Positions 1 to 15,000 of a DNA stretch of 64,000 bases are shown here, piece after piece. Each line of letters begins with the position of its first letter. Positions within the stretch are counted from its first letter, which is position 1. A program made the translations under genes and the position numbers. This stretch comes from Monarcha castaneiventris obscurior. Its lineage: Eukaryota; Chordata; Aves; Passeriformes; Monarchidae. The notes beneath the pieces were generated by a model. That model searched no databases. It saw nothing but the letters and a program-made list of their open reading frames with translations, and was not told where the DNA came from. The stretch covers positions 16,489,001 through 16,553,000 of the forward strand of contig JAMPIT010000434.1 in the NCBI GenBank assembly GCA_026261815.1, written 5' to 3'.

Positions 1-34
1 CTTCTTGTGCCTCTTGGAAATTGTTTAGGAAGTT
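1..34 (-). CDS. VPS13C: VPS13C exon 46, 5' part only (cut by window edge), residues 1718 onward
   Basis: Acceptor GAATAG, then AACTTCC and so on, encoding [11 protein letters not shown] before the edge. Matches the start of paralogous exon 35 ([11 protein letters not shown]) and the expected family continuation NFLNNFQ. Confidence 0.93.
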
Positions 35-3000
35 CTATTCACAGGTAGAGAAAAAAAGTAAGAGGTCCATGGAAACAAATAAGCCTTTCAAAAAAAGGCA
101 AGCCCCAGGAAAAAAGTTAGTTTAAGAAAAATAGTACAGCTGTGATATAAATATGAAACCCCTAATTCAACCACACTGGTTTCAAAAGAGAAAAAGGCTA
201 AAATAATGAACAAGCTTACATGCTCCTTAACTGTTTAATTTTTAGGATATTATTAAAGCTATCAGCTCCATTTATTACTTCTTTTGTCATCATTCTCCTA
301 GGCAATCTTCTGCAAAGCAGTGCAACTTAAGTGATAACTCTTCAGCATAATACCTCTATATGCTTGCACATTAGCTCCCCACCAGGTACAGGTCAAAAAG
401 AGCTGAGTGCCTTTTATCTCCGTAAAGAAAACTTTTTAATATCAACAAAAGAACTTAAACTAATGTCTTACCAAGAGAGACATAAAGAACTTATGTAGGT
501 AAATTATTTGGATGCAGCCCACTTTCAGAGACATTTTGCCATCCACCCTTGACATATCAGCATAGGCTTCCCCTGCAGTGGCATCTGGATAAAGCGACAT
601 GTGAAATCTAAACACTTCATCTCCCATTATGGAGACAGCCTAGAAGATTAAGTCCACATAGTTAATACTCCCAGGTATTTCTGAAACAAGAAATATTTCC
701 CAAGATCAACTGCAACTTATCAGCAATACTTGGACACATAGTAGGCACAAAAGGAAACAGAATCACCTATTTTATAGCATATGCCTCTTCTCACTTGCTG
801 ATCTATAGCCCATTCTGTATTTAACCCCTGCTGCTCAGAATTAAACATAACAGTGCAAGCAATTAAAAAGAACTAAATAGTAAATGGAAGAATATTTTGC
901 TTCTCTAACGTAAAGTAAATTAACCAATAAGTTTTGCTCAATATTGCATCGCAGTTTGCATTCTGTAACACAGCAAATGAAAGTACAGTGCTGTCATTAA
1001 ATCACTTAAAGAACTGGGTCTCTTCAGCTGTTTACAATCTGCACAACACATCACCTTTTTATGGATTGTTTTTGGATCAACATTTGTAATTACAATATCC
1101 TCGAGTCTGGAGAACACTTTAATCTTTTTAGGCTTCATAGCTACAGATGCATCCATTCCTGAATGAAACAAAGGAAATAAGGCAATAAACACATTTCAAC
1201 AAATTTGTAAGTAAACATTTCTGCTAAAAAACAAACAAACAAACCAACCCCCTGAGTTAACTACTACTGAATATAAAGAATAATAACAGCTTAGAGTCCA
1301 GCCTTCTGCTACGTAACAATGAATGCTAAGCCTGAGACAGAAGTCAGGACCTTGCTACACATGACAAATTTGCCAACATAAATTGATTCTAAGACTAGAG
1401 TAAAATTCCCCAACACTATCTAGGATCGAGCTATTAAAAAATGGAAGTTTGTGTTATTTATAACATAGTGCCTTCACTTCTTTTAATTTTACTACACTTA
1501 AAAATCATCTTCTTTTCCTGAGTCAAACATTTTTCTTCCTTGCAGATCATTTCATACAATCAAAATATATTTAAACACTTTAGAGATGTCTGCAGTGCAT
1601 ACACTGGCCTTCTAGAAGTGAATGGAGTGAAACAGCCTACCTCTGGCTACAGCCAGCTTCACTTAATATTTAAATAAAAAATACCTTACCTTGTATTCTA
1701 ATGTCTGCAATTCTACAGGTCTGATCACACACTGTAATACTGAATGCATTTAGCTTTGCAGTCAGTTTTAATTCACAGACATCATCACGGGCTGCATCAC
1801 TAGACACTGGACAGGAAACACAAGAGACATACAAGGAGTTCAAGTATTACAAGCCCATTGTTTAAAACAAATATTAATTAGTAGCTTTTACATATATAAG
1901 CTATTCAAAAGCAACTTGCAGTCATTCCCTGAAAGGTACAATAATTGTTAGTCAAAATGTGAAAAAAGTCATTGATTAACACAATTCCCTTCAGGCACAC
2001 AAACTGTCACCAATCAACACAGGCAAAAAGCTATCAAGATTATGTATTCTCTCCTCATTAACATCTAGTTTTCATGCAACAGTTGTGAACACAGCATACA
2101 CTACATTATTTGAAACACTGTCTCACATGAGAAATGCTTCTCTCTACCAAGTAGCAAGGCCAATTTAGGCATATTAGCTGCAGCAACACTGCAGAAACAC
2201 AGAATTTAACAGCCACTGGGCTCAATCCCAACAGTTTTAGGAGTAGAAAACCTTGAATTTCACAAACAACACTACAAGCACAAGAATCAACAACACAGGA
2301 CCTGATAAAACACTCAGGAGCTTCCATGCAAAACTCCTACTATTTCAAGGTTGCAAATACCCATAATTAAAATATACACACCACCCTTCAGTTCAGAACC
2401 TCTCTTCACCTCCCCAGAGGAGTATTTATTTTCAGCAATGTAAGCACTCTTTAGTGCCTTCAGATTGGAAAGCTACATGGTTGTGACACTGAACCTTTGG
2501 GAAGGCTGCACACTTCAACGTCATTTACTCAACTTTCATTATAAAAATCAGACCACCACCCAGAGAAAAGTTATATTGAGTAAGGAGAATTTGTAAAATT
2601 AAGCAACAGGAAAACTGTCTGGTGCTTTTCTTCAAGTAAGATTATTTTCTCCCCATTTACAGTTGTACATGCTTTGTTTTCCACCAAATAGACTGCAATG
2701 CTGTCATCCAAAATAATACCCTTTGAACCTGAAGGTGAGATGCTGTTAAGCAACAGAAGCACAGCCTCTCTAATATGACGTTACCTGGTCTAAGAGCACT
2801 TCCTTTTTCCTGTTCTTTCATTTGAGGCTTGTGGTCTGATGATTTATCAGTGCTGGGAAGACCACCCGATGGAACACTGAAGGTGAGAAAACTCATGATG
2901 GAAAGCAAAGCCTCTGTGTGAAGTACTATATCCAAACATGAGAAGATGACCTAAAACGAGGGCAAGGAGACAAAGTAACATTGTTATTTAGTAGTAGTCT

Positions 3001-6000
3001 ATTGCCTAACAACTCAGATTTGCTGTAATAGAATCAAGGAAAGAAGTGTCTTGCTCAATTTCACAAGTATTTGACTCTTCCATCTCCATCCCCTTCAACT
3101 TCACACCACATGAGCTCCAGAACAGATGAGGGAACTACAGAAAGCTTAAGAGAAGCTTAAAAGAGCTACAGAGGAACTGTGCCAATCTAAAAATCGATGC
3201 CTCATGTGGTTGTGCTTTTTCAGGACACTCTCTTTAGTTCTCCTGCCTTTCATTGTGGACTATGGAGCACTTTGGTTGACAGCTTCAGAACCTCAGATGA
3301 AGCTATTTTAGTAGCCATGGTACAACACCAAAAAATCAAAATGCCAAGATTCAAAATTTGCAATCAGAACAGGGAGTATGTGAGAAGCAACTACTCTTGC
3401 CAGTATTACTTAGTGAAACTCAGCATCAGTCACTTATTCCACATAAGGCCATCAAGAAGCAGCTTGACCCACCACCACTACTTTAAAGGAAACGTTTTAA
3501 AAGCAGAATTACATGCTTATTTCAAAAGTCACTGAAGCCAAGGAAAATTACCCAGGAATAGTTGCTTTCAGGAGAAGTAATTTGCACTCAAGACCCCTGA
3601 GAATGCTACTTGGACATTTCAGCTCACATCTCAATTTCACTGTTAATAACTGTTACAAGCTCTGAAACACAAGGCCTTGGTTTCTCTCTCTGCTAAGTGT
3701 ATCACCCCTAACAAAGCACATGCTAGAGGCCGCAGTTAAAATTCATAAGGACATTTTTCTAACTAGCTAAAAATGTATAGTTTTTAGTTTAGAAAAATTA
3801 ATACAACAAATACTTCAGTTAAAAAAAAATCCTTTTTTCTACCTGGATTTGTCTTTCAAGTAGCTAAATATAAAGCAGTAGGTTTTAATGATGAGAGTCA
3901 GGGTTTTTGTTCTTGGGTTGGTTTTGTTCCCTTTTTTCTCTTCAATGAGAAGAAAGAAAAGAAAAGGAGCAACTAACACAGCTGCTACCATTTGAAAAGC
4001 TTAATAAAATACTTCCAGTACTTACATTGATGTTTTGCTTGGTGCTTTGGTAAGTAGTAGCAAAGTCTGGTCCATCAGGATCAGCCTAAAGGGAAAAAAA
4101 AAAGAAACGGGACACAGTCTCTATTGAATTAGCAAATAATTAATAAATAATTATTAATAATTTTATTGACTGAATTATTTGAATTTAGCCCACACACAAG
4201 GATTATTCCAATTGCAAAAGAAAACAAAGGAAAGCAATGAAGCCTGAAAAAACAAGTTCTCCAAATAAGGCACAAGCAAGGCAGCCAGAATGGGCAACTC
4301 ACAATGCAGAGACATTTCATAGCACGCAGCTTGTGAAAATTCAACTGTTACAGAATTTTCTCCTATCTAGAATCTATTTAAATTTGATCAATTGATGCTT
4401 TGCACTTTGCCAGTACAAATTAATTTATTTTTCATTATGTAAATGATGCCATTACAGATAAGAGTAATGAGGAGTCCCCTGGTTCTACAACCTATCAGAT
4501 TCCCAAGTATTCATGCAATTTTTGAAGGCCTTTTTTTAGCTCCCGACCTATCACTCCTCAAATATGAGTTTTATCACCTGTAGATCTTCCATCACTCCTC
4601 ACCTCCACAGGCAAAGGCCATCTCACCTGTTAAGTTTCACAAAGCTACTCATTTGTGCTGTACACACAGAACACAAGTATTTGTCTTGCCAGTGATTTCA
4701 GTAATAGCACTGACTTATGAAGCAAGCACTATATGGAAGCAGTGGAGAATTAAATGAAATGCTTAATTGAAAAACAGGTATTTGGGAAAAGGCCTGCTTA
4801 AGCTTTAGATAAAATTCTACAGGCTAAGTAAGGAAGCTTTATTGAAACCTTAATATATTCCATTTTCAAAAGATGTTCATCTGTCTCACTTGAGGAATTA
4901 AGAATGCAAAGAGGATCTCCTTTTGAGTCTGCAAACAAAGAAATAAAAATGTGAAGTGTTTCCACTCACAAGCTCTACTTCACCTATGCAAATTCTCTAT
5001 TACATGCTAATTAGACACTATTCTTACTGAAAGGGTGAAAGTAATCAGCTATTTTCACTGAGAAGCTGCATATTAAGCATTATCTTGTGAAATGCTATAT
5101 TCACTTTATTTTAAATTAAACTAGTAAAAATTAACTTATCTTGCTCCTGAAATAAGATTCAAAACTGCAAGTTCTTTGCATTCCTACTTTCAGGTTTTCA
5201 CACCCAAAACCTCACTTTCCTACTTTGGATAAATGGCTATTTCAGTTCTCACTTCACCATCAGTTTGAACTGTTACCTGACCAACTAAGGAAGCACTCAC
5301 ATTTCCAGTGCTGCCAGAACTGGTCATAAAGCACAGAATCAGAAGCTCATCAAAACACACTGAACAGCTGGAATACTCCTCAGGAACACCACTCCTACTC
5401 AAATACATTATCTCTAACTCTAGCAATTGCAGTAAAACTTGGTATCAGGTAAAACAGATTAATTCTATCCAAATGACCCTTCCCCCCCCGCTCATTATTG
5501 GTTTTTAGCATGTTATCCTCTGCCTGTAAACAAATTGCACACACTATACTGAGTGTACCAGTTCTCTAAAAGACTTACCATTTATTTCAGTGCATCTCAT
5601 TGTAATTTTTTTCAGATATGCTGCTGCAGCCAATTCATGATTTCTAATTTTGGTTTTGGTTCCAAGCTGTAGCACAGTTAGAATATGTAATGGATGTCTC
5701 TCCTTCTGAACCTGCTTCATCAAGGTTATTACAACCTTGAACATGGAAAGGGAAATAAGTTTAATATTTCAGTGAAGCTGCTCAGACATGGCAGACAGTT
5801 ATAAGCAGACATTATCTCCTCAGCTAAATGTGACACATAATGTTAATCTAGACATTTTGCATTTTTACAAAGAGATTCTACAAGACCAGTCTGCTAAAGA
5901 TTTCCACTGGCCCCTCCTCTGTTCCTCTTGCTTGTTTTCTTTTAGTTGCCAAACCAAACTGTTAAAATGGACTTTATAGCCCCTTACTTCTAAGAAACAG

Positions 6001-9000
6001 ACTTGAGTACTGAGTTCAGATAGAATAAGTTGTAGAGATGGATAAATACCTCTTTGATTTCAAAATTAAGCAGCATGTTGATTACATCTTCATTTAATGT
6101 TATTTTTCTCTTTTCAGACAACATTCCTTCTGGAACACTCTGATCCTGTATCACAGCTGATCTCTCCAGTTCCTTGGTTTTACCTGAAACATTCAATAAA
6201 CTGCTTAACTTTTGAAACTGCCACCATTTGTTTAGCTCAAGAAACACATCCAATTCTTTTATTCACTTAGATGGCTTACATTCACCTAAGATAAACTAGC
6301 AACACTTCCACAAGCAGAGCATTTAACTTCAGAGCATGAAAAGGAAATAGAAACATGTTCTGGCAACAAGATGACTCTGACATCTCAATACCTTCCTAGT
6401 TCCTTGACAACTTAGCTAACACAATTACCAAATTTTGCCTTGTAATGCCTCCAATTTTTTGAAGTACCAAAGTATAAACACTGTCCTTGCAGAAGTAAGA
6501 GGAGGTTATCACTAAATGCTCAGTTTATCACCATAGTCTCGGATCTAAACTTGCTTTCCAGATAATACGCTTTTTCTTATTCCTGAAAGTGAACACACTT
6601 AGTATTCATGACAAATAAATTCCATCTCTGACCTTCCTTTTGCAGTACTGATTTTGCATCCATTTGATTTTCCTCTGCTTCACCCAGGTTTTCCGTCAAC
6701 ACTTTGAGACAGACATTCAAATCCTCTTGACTTAACACAACCTAAAAAATTGCAGACCACAATTCTCAGGAAAAACACATTGTTCCTTAAACTTATCACC
6801 AGCTAACAAAGCAGAACAATGTCTCCTGGCATAGAGTGCTTATTCACAGGTATTTTGTCAGCAGAATCATCCCTTCAATAACAAAATTAAATTATTTTGA
6901 CCACTTATTGTTAAAGACTGAGGAGATTGAAGGTTTTGACCTCCAAAGCTGTATCAATAAACACTGCAGCAATTTAACATACCTATGCTTTTAATACATT
7001 CCTGTCAATGACACGTCCCTTCACGATATTTTAATTCCAGTTTCACCCAAGATGTCCCTGGAACTTCCTTTCACAGTACATAAAATGCCACAAAAAACAA
7101 GTATCCCAACTCAAGGGTGATTGGAAGGTAGGAAGCTGGAGTTACTAAGGCAAATATTTGCATTAATTTAAACTCCTCTCAAGAAGATTCCATTTTAAAA
7201 GAAAAACAGAGTAAAACACTTTAAAGAATTCTTGCTGAGAGAACTGCTCACAAAACCATTTATGCAATTCTTTCAAACCTCTACATTCATCTAGGTGGGG
7301 TTAAATCCTGTTACGTTCCTGAAATCCACTCCACACCTACTAAAAATTTGCAGCTTGTTGCCCCTTTGTGTCCAGAAATAACATTAAGGGTTGCTCTCAC
7401 AGTAAGTATTACCACCACCTTCTCACAAGACTCACATTCATTGTATCCAGATACCCCGTGACCTCCAGCACTGGTAACTTGTGAAACCAAGTTGCAGAGA
7501 GATTTCGTTTCACAGATAGACTTAAATTAATAGGGTGAAGTATCTGAATATCTGGATGTGACAAATCTGTCTCCACCACAGTGGTCCTGGAAACAAGGGG
7601 AGGAAAAAAAAGAAAACAGTTGGGAAGTTGGAAGTCATATGTTGGATTTTATAAAATCTTAAATCTCCAACGTAACACCAAACACTTTCCTGAGCAGAAC
7701 AGTTTCTGATTTTATTACTGATCTAATTGCTCTAAGATAACAGGCTAGCATTTTAATATCACATACTTGACACTAGTACCAGCCATGGTTTCAAGGCAAG
7801 AACATTAATATTCTACAGAGTATTAATCACTGTACCTCGATAGTTTCAGCTTTGTCAGCTGCACATCCATTTTGTCAATGACTGGAGGGAGTGAACTGCC
7901 TTCTGGGGACACCAAGACAAACTGGTTCTGAACCTTAATCAAGCCAAGATCTATTACTATTGCATTGGGGGAAACAGAGGACTGGGGGATAACTATGACT
8001 GGTGCTTTCAAGTGAATGTCCATTGCAAGCCGAAAACTCCTTTGGGCCAGGTCTTTCACACTGGTAGCAGCCTTTTCTGCAGCCTGGACTGTAGCAGCAC
8101 TCAGTGCCTCCTTAGCTGTCTGGAAGTTGTTCAAGAAGGTCTAGAAAAGCAGTTGAAGAAAAAGGAGAAATATCTGTAAATATTTAACCTAGGTTATTTT
8201 CTCATTTTACATCTTCCTTCACCACTGATGCTGCCTGCTGTATTGAATTTTCCATGGGAAAAGACAACTGAATGCTTTGTCATGACCTTTGGGGCTCAAA
8301 GAAGTACTAACCAGTACAATCCACTTATTTTAAACCATCTCCATTTTTTCTTCTTTCCTTAGCTACAAGACTACTTAGCTCATTAGCTTTTAGGGTCACA
8401 GTTTTGAAAGACCCTCTTGCCCTCAGCTAATATTACTGAATTCCTATTAAAGAACCTCCTGAATGAGAGAAAGCCCACTGGTGCTTTATTGAAAAAGCCA
8501 TCATTAGGGTACTTGAACACACTAATATTTACACCAGGTAATTTGCAGGCATCATGACATCTAACCCTGCAGGAAGATTTGCCTCTAGTGTTAGCTCTGA
8601 CATATTTGCAATGAACATGGAATTTTGCTGGTGGAAAGAGGAGCAAACATAAAACCCCCAAACTACCTCAACAGCACCTAGATTTTCTCTATTTCCAAAG
8701 CTGAGGGTGGGAAGTGACCCACTTGAAATTTAAACCAGTTACTTACCAAAGTTTTTTAATAGTACACATGAAAAATTAACCCCACCCCTTCTCTTCCAGA
8801 AACTGAAGCTACCACTTGTACTGAGGGCACAGCCTGGGACACTGATCTGAGAATGCTGCAGAAACATACAAAGGGAATAAGACTTACCAGGAGAGACATG
8901 AGAAATTTGTGAAGGTACACCAGCTGGATACAGCCCACTTTCAAACATACAGTACCATCCACTTTTGACATGTCAGTGTAGGCTTCTCCCTCAGTAGCAT

Positions 9001-12000
9001 GAGGATTTAATGTCAGATTGAAACTGAAAACTTCATCTCCCACTATAGACACAGCCTAGAAAGAGAGAAACAGCAGCCACCAGCCATCAGCAGCTTCCAC
9101 AAAGGTACTTAACACAAAGAACTAAAGACACCATCAGGCTATCAGATTACAAATTAGAATACCAGTTTTCTAATCCTTTTAGACATCCATTCTTGGAATA
9201 TGAAAATTATTCTTTATGATGTATCTTATTTGAAAATACTTATTCCTGACAAATCAAAGACTTTTAGAGGAGTGGAATATGTATTACATTTCACTTTTAT
9301 ACACATCAAACTAACCAAGAATCAAGTAAAAGTTAAAATCTTTTAGTTGAGTACTTTTTTATGAAGAGTCCTTGAATCAACATCTGTGACAACTATGTCT
9401 TTAAGTCGGGCAAAGAATACAGTGTGACTTGGCTGAAGGCAAAGAGATGAGTCAAGACCTGCAAAGTACAAAAACAGAAACAGTGTCTTGCATAGCAGAA
9501 GTAACATTTACTTTTCAGGGTGGGGACACCAGCAGAGGAAGTAAGGAAAAGTTACTAAGTTTTAAGAATGTGACTGTACTACAGCTTCATCCAAAACACA
9601 ATAGAAATATTTCTAATACAGATACTGTCTCAATATCAGCCATCACTGGAAATAACTGAGCTACTATTCATAGAAAAACACCAACAATAATCCACTTCTT
9701 AATAAGCAAGCTATTGAGTGCATTGAGATTTTCTACCAGAAAAGATGTTAATATACTGAATTATTGGACGACAATACTTTTGCATACATATTCTTGTGTG
9801 AATACATTATATGATTTAAAGATGGGCACAAGCAAAAGACTTTATGAACTGCAGTACTAGTTTTGCATATCACACATTCTTAAATACTCATGAGAGTGCT
9901 GGCAGCTATGAGGATGGCAGTTATAGTCAGTCAGAGTTACTGATAGCCCTTCCAAGGGGTAAAACCAATCAAGAAAACAAAACCAAAACAAGGAACCCAA
10001 ACAAACCCCTAGGGTTAAAAACTAAAGAAAACATTTTTAAGGGGGTTTTTATCATAAATAATTATTTATCCTAAATACTTTTATGATATACCATAGAAAT
10101 ATCCAACACTTAAAAGCCACCCATAATCAAGCTCCTTCAAAGCATGAACCTAATTACCCTAATTACCCTAATTACCTAATTACATTTTTCTAGCTGGAGG
10201 CCAGAACATTATGACAGACTTGAAGGCTGACTTTGAAAACAAGACTACAAGCCATTTTTGCACAGACAACAATAAACAAATAAAAACAGATGCTGCACAT
10301 TTACACTTTAATTTTTAGTCCAATTATTAGCAGTTGCTTTGCCACTAAAGTACCGGAGCAGTTACTACTAGTACAGAATTTAATACCTTGTATCTTGATC
10401 TCTGCAATGTTCTTTTTTTCATCACAAATATTTAAACAGAAGGCATCCAGCTTGGCAAAAAGCTTGAAGTCAAACACATCCTTATCCTTGGAAGGTCTAG
10501 ACACTAGAAATAAGAGAAGGTGGGATTTTTAAGGTACCTACAAGTTATATTTTCACTTTCATCTTTATTTCTACAAAGCTAATCGTATTTCTCTGGATTT
10601 GCTTTGCCAGCATGCAACACATCCTTTTAGAACCATCATTTGGACAATCACAACTGTACCTTTCTTCAGTCTAGAGTCATCTTCTTGCTTTTCTTCTTTG
10701 GATGGTGTCTCTCCACTTCTACCACTGCCTGATGGGCTAATAGCTGTTAGAAAACTGACAGCAGACATAAGGGCCTCTGTATGCAACAGGAGGTTCAATG
10801 ATGAAAAAGTTACCTGTTGAAAACATGAGACTCCATAGGACCAAATAATAAAAGTGTAAGAGTTGGACTGAGGTGCAAAAGCACCCAGTGCAACAGAAAC
10901 ATTCCTTACAAACAGAAAAGCTGCATGTGTGACCAGCAACTGATCATAAAGGAAAAAGCTTCCTGTAAAGCAGAAAGGGGATAAGCTTACAAAGTAAGAA
11001 AACCTAGCAACAACCCAGCTGCTACAGCCGTAATGGCTAACCAATAATCTCCTCAGTACAAAAACAGTGATACAAAATTAACTTTGTCAAACACAGCCTT
11101 GGGCTTGAATGCTCCTGCAATAGTAGTACTACCAGAATGGGTAAATGGCAGGTGGCTGACATGCAGGTATTTAGAATATGGGTATTCCTCAGTCAATCCA
11201 CTAAGGAGTCCAAAAGGTAGTGCTGGCTGTGTAGTTTAATAAAAGTTGTCCACTTGAATGGGCTTGAAACTGGAAATAGAGTCCAAATGCAATTCTCCCA
11301 GGCACAGAAGTCCCATTAAAGAGGTGCAAGGCAACAGCAACTTCAGATGATGTACAGAAAATTGAGTTCTCTTAACATTAGCACTACCCCACAGTGTGAG
11401 GACAGTTAACTCAGCAGCACCGGAGTACTAGACCCACCATCTCCTGCTGCAGCTTCAGGAACTTCTTTTTGTCAAAAAGATTTCAATATTAACTAAAGTT
11501 CCCTGATGAAATTTATAGGCACTCTAAAACTATGAAGTAACAAGTGAAATATTTCAGTCTTCACACTAAAATATGGCAGGCAAAATAATGCCATAAAGAT
11601 ATAAAGAGGAGAAAGTACCTATCACAGAAAACACCATCCTTTCTACTTTATTTCAAGAATGCCTCAAGTCACTATTTTTCCTTAGATTGAAATCTGACTC
11701 AAAAATACACCATTAGTAAAAAAATCCCCACACTCAGACATGCATTTAGACTTCTCATGAAAGACAGCCAAGAGCGCTGAATACGTGGCACTCACAATAT
11801 AGATTATTTGACATGAAAGAACTACAGTTTCCCATACTGGGCCACTGAATGTCATGATCCCTGATGCACAAGAAGGTGCATTCTTACAGTAGTTTGAACT
11901 TCATCCACATGAGCTAGACAGACACTTTTTCAGGACAGCTCAACAGACAAACTTTCTGCTCTTAAGTGGGATAAAAATTTTCAGTGATGTTTTAACACCT

Positions 12001-15000
12001 GAAATCTCCTGCTGGAAGGCTGGTGGGCAGGAAAACAGGAAAACAAAACAACTCTCATTAATTCCTCTGCTCTGAGCAAGCAAACCAAAAGAAAATAAGC
12101 AATAAAATCTGCAAACACTCACTTGAATCATCTGTTCAGTGTTGTCAAAAATTGTCTGAAACTGTGGCCCATTTCTGTCAGCCTGAAAATAATGATTTGC
12201 ATGAAGGTTAATATTAATTTCAACCAGTCACTGTCCTCTTCAGAAGACACAAAACAATCCAATTAGCTCTGAATAGTAGCCTTAGGACTACACATAGACT
12301 ATGTATTAAGAACATGTAGAAATGCTCTAAAAATAATTTTTAAAAGCTTTGAGTCTACCTTGACATATTCCACCTTCAGAAGGTCTAAGCCAGGCTTATC
12401 TGAGGAGCTAATTAGATGAATGGGTGCTTTTTTACCTGTAAAACACAACAGATAAACAAGAAGCAGGATGATTTCTGTTCTTTCAGAGAAGCAAATGACT
12501 TGTGCCTTGAAGGCAGGGATTAACTTTCAGCACCACTTGCTAAAATACATTGCACCACCAAATATAAGTCACTGGTTTCTCTTATGCTAAGTCCAAAATG
12601 ACAAAACCCTTCTCCACCCAAAGACTGAGCTCTAAACCATTTATTTATCCCATAAGCATTATGGGATAACTGGGAGTTCAGAGCTTATCAGCTGTGCCAC
12701 AGGCACAAGCACTGCCAATGGACAGCTGCACGTTACCTGGGAAACTGCAACAACATTTCCATTTCAGTGAGCACAAGGCACAGGAGAGTTCAGAGCACCT
12801 GCTACACATACACACACCTTCTCTGCCATTGCTTCTTACCTCCAGTTCCATAGTAATCCAAGCTTATTTTCTTCAAATAAGATACAGCTGCTAAATTAAA
12901 GGTTTTGACAGTAGCTTCTGTCCCAAGATGCATTACATCAAATACAAGTACTGTTTCCTCAATTTTCTTTTGCCTGGTGAGTTCCACTAAAACCTGGATG
13001 AGCAAGAAATGTGGTTATACCATCCTTTCACATGTAGTATTCTCACCATTTAAACCAACAACAAAAAAAGTGCAAAATTAATGCCCTCCCTGCTTTGTTG
13101 GAAGCACTGCTTTTATTACAGACTAGAGAGTATAAAATAAAAAGGAAAAGTGATTGTTTGATGGTGAAAGATATAAAAATAAAAAGTATTTGGGGATTTT
13201 CTCTTTGCAAGAGACCTGTCCAGGTACTGGCTTTGTTCTTCCAGTGCAAACTTCCCACTCCCCACCCCCTAATTATGACCTGGTACTATTTTTTCCTACT
13301 AAAAATACTCCAATAAGGGATTTTTTTTATATACATACTTTATCTGTGTGTATGTATTATGTTTTATTTTTATGATGCATATATTTATATGCATCACACA
13401 CAGCTAAGAAATAACTCATATGCATAGAAATATGCATATGTATACATGTATTTTTTTTTGTTTGGTGATTATGTTTTCGAGTCCACTAATCTGAAGAACA
13501 CTGGTAAATGAATATTGGATTTGTTTTTAAAGTATTCTTTAGGTAGAGGAAAATAGAATTACAAACATACTTCTTTAATTTCAAACTTCAGCTGAAGATC
13601 TATCAGTTCCTCCTGAGAAGGCTCCTCTTTTCTTATTTCTTCTCCTTTAACTACTGAACTGTCAGTTGGTTCGGAGCTTTCCTCAAAATCAAAATATTCT
13701 TCTTCAGAGTCTACAGAAGTGAAATTACTTCCTTAGCAAACTTTTTCCAGAAATGGGGGTAGACATCCCACCCTCTCTTTCCCATTCCAGTTGCATTTTT
13801 AACTGCCTGAGCAGTTTAAACCTAACCTGACAAAATACACTTTAGGTCTATACTGCTCTCTTACCCACTGGATGGCAAGTGAACAAAATCAAAGCCCATT
13901 TAAGGACAGCACTAGAATCTAGAGGCATCATTAGACATTCAAGAATACGTAAGCAAGTAATAATAAGGGAAGCTCCAGGAAACAAGTGTCCACTACAGGA
14001 AGTCCATCTCTAGAACAGCCATGGAAATAAATGCTCAAATCCACAGTGTCAATGCAGTAATTTTTCAGTAATGTGTTATTCTAGTTCTGTCTTTTCAGAA
14101 GAAGGAGAGCTTTGCTAATGCAAAACAGTCAGAACAACGTGACACAGTTGGTATTCACAGTTCACTCATTTGAAGAGGTTGTTCATGCATAATATTAATT
14201 ATCAAAACAAATCAGGTTTGCTTTTTAGAAAAAGCAAGTTTATTATTCTGAGGTAAAATCAGCATCTTAATCAAATCTCCTTATGCATTTGAGGGTAGAC
14301 ATGACCTATCACGCTCATGTCTGTTGTCCTTATATATGTTTTAACATCAATAATAATAATATGAAAATATTAGCTGTTTCCTAAGTTCTGGCCTTCTACC
14401 TTTACAAAGACACCTGTACCTTCTTACCTGACACTATTTCTGCTAACAGCTGGGGTGTGCTAAGTAACCCTTTACCAACAACAGGAATTGTGGCAATAGC
14501 TGGTACCTGGAGGGAAGGAAAAGAGAAAAATAACCAATATAGTATTTTAAAGTTTATATAACTTGGTATGTTCAATATGTTCTTCTGATGATCGATGTTC
14601 CACAATGCCTCCCCCACATTCTTTGGCAAGGTCAGCCCTGCCAATACTTACATTGAAACCAGCAGGACAAAGGCAAAGGCTCCCCCAGCCTTGTTTGAGG
14701 AAGCCCAGAATGTTCTGATGGTAAGTCAATGAAGACCTTGCCTAGTGATGCATTTTTTTCCCTTCAGTTTTCTTAGCTGTCAGCTTACCTTTGTGCTTGG
14801 AATTGACACAGATGACTTCTGAGGCAGTGGAATGCTATCAATCAGATCAAAGATTGCCTTCATTTTCTGGTCAGAGAGTCTGACATGCACCAAAGGAAGT
14901 CCTCCTGACACTTTAAACCTTTAAAAACAAAAACCAGCTGATTAAACTCCTACACAAAAAGGTACCAATTCTTCATTTAAATCTTACCAATATGGATACT

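Noticed and set aside
10571..11044. 157-codon minus-strand frame
   Set aside because: It is exon 31 plus flanking intron read-through; only 10660-10813 is coding.
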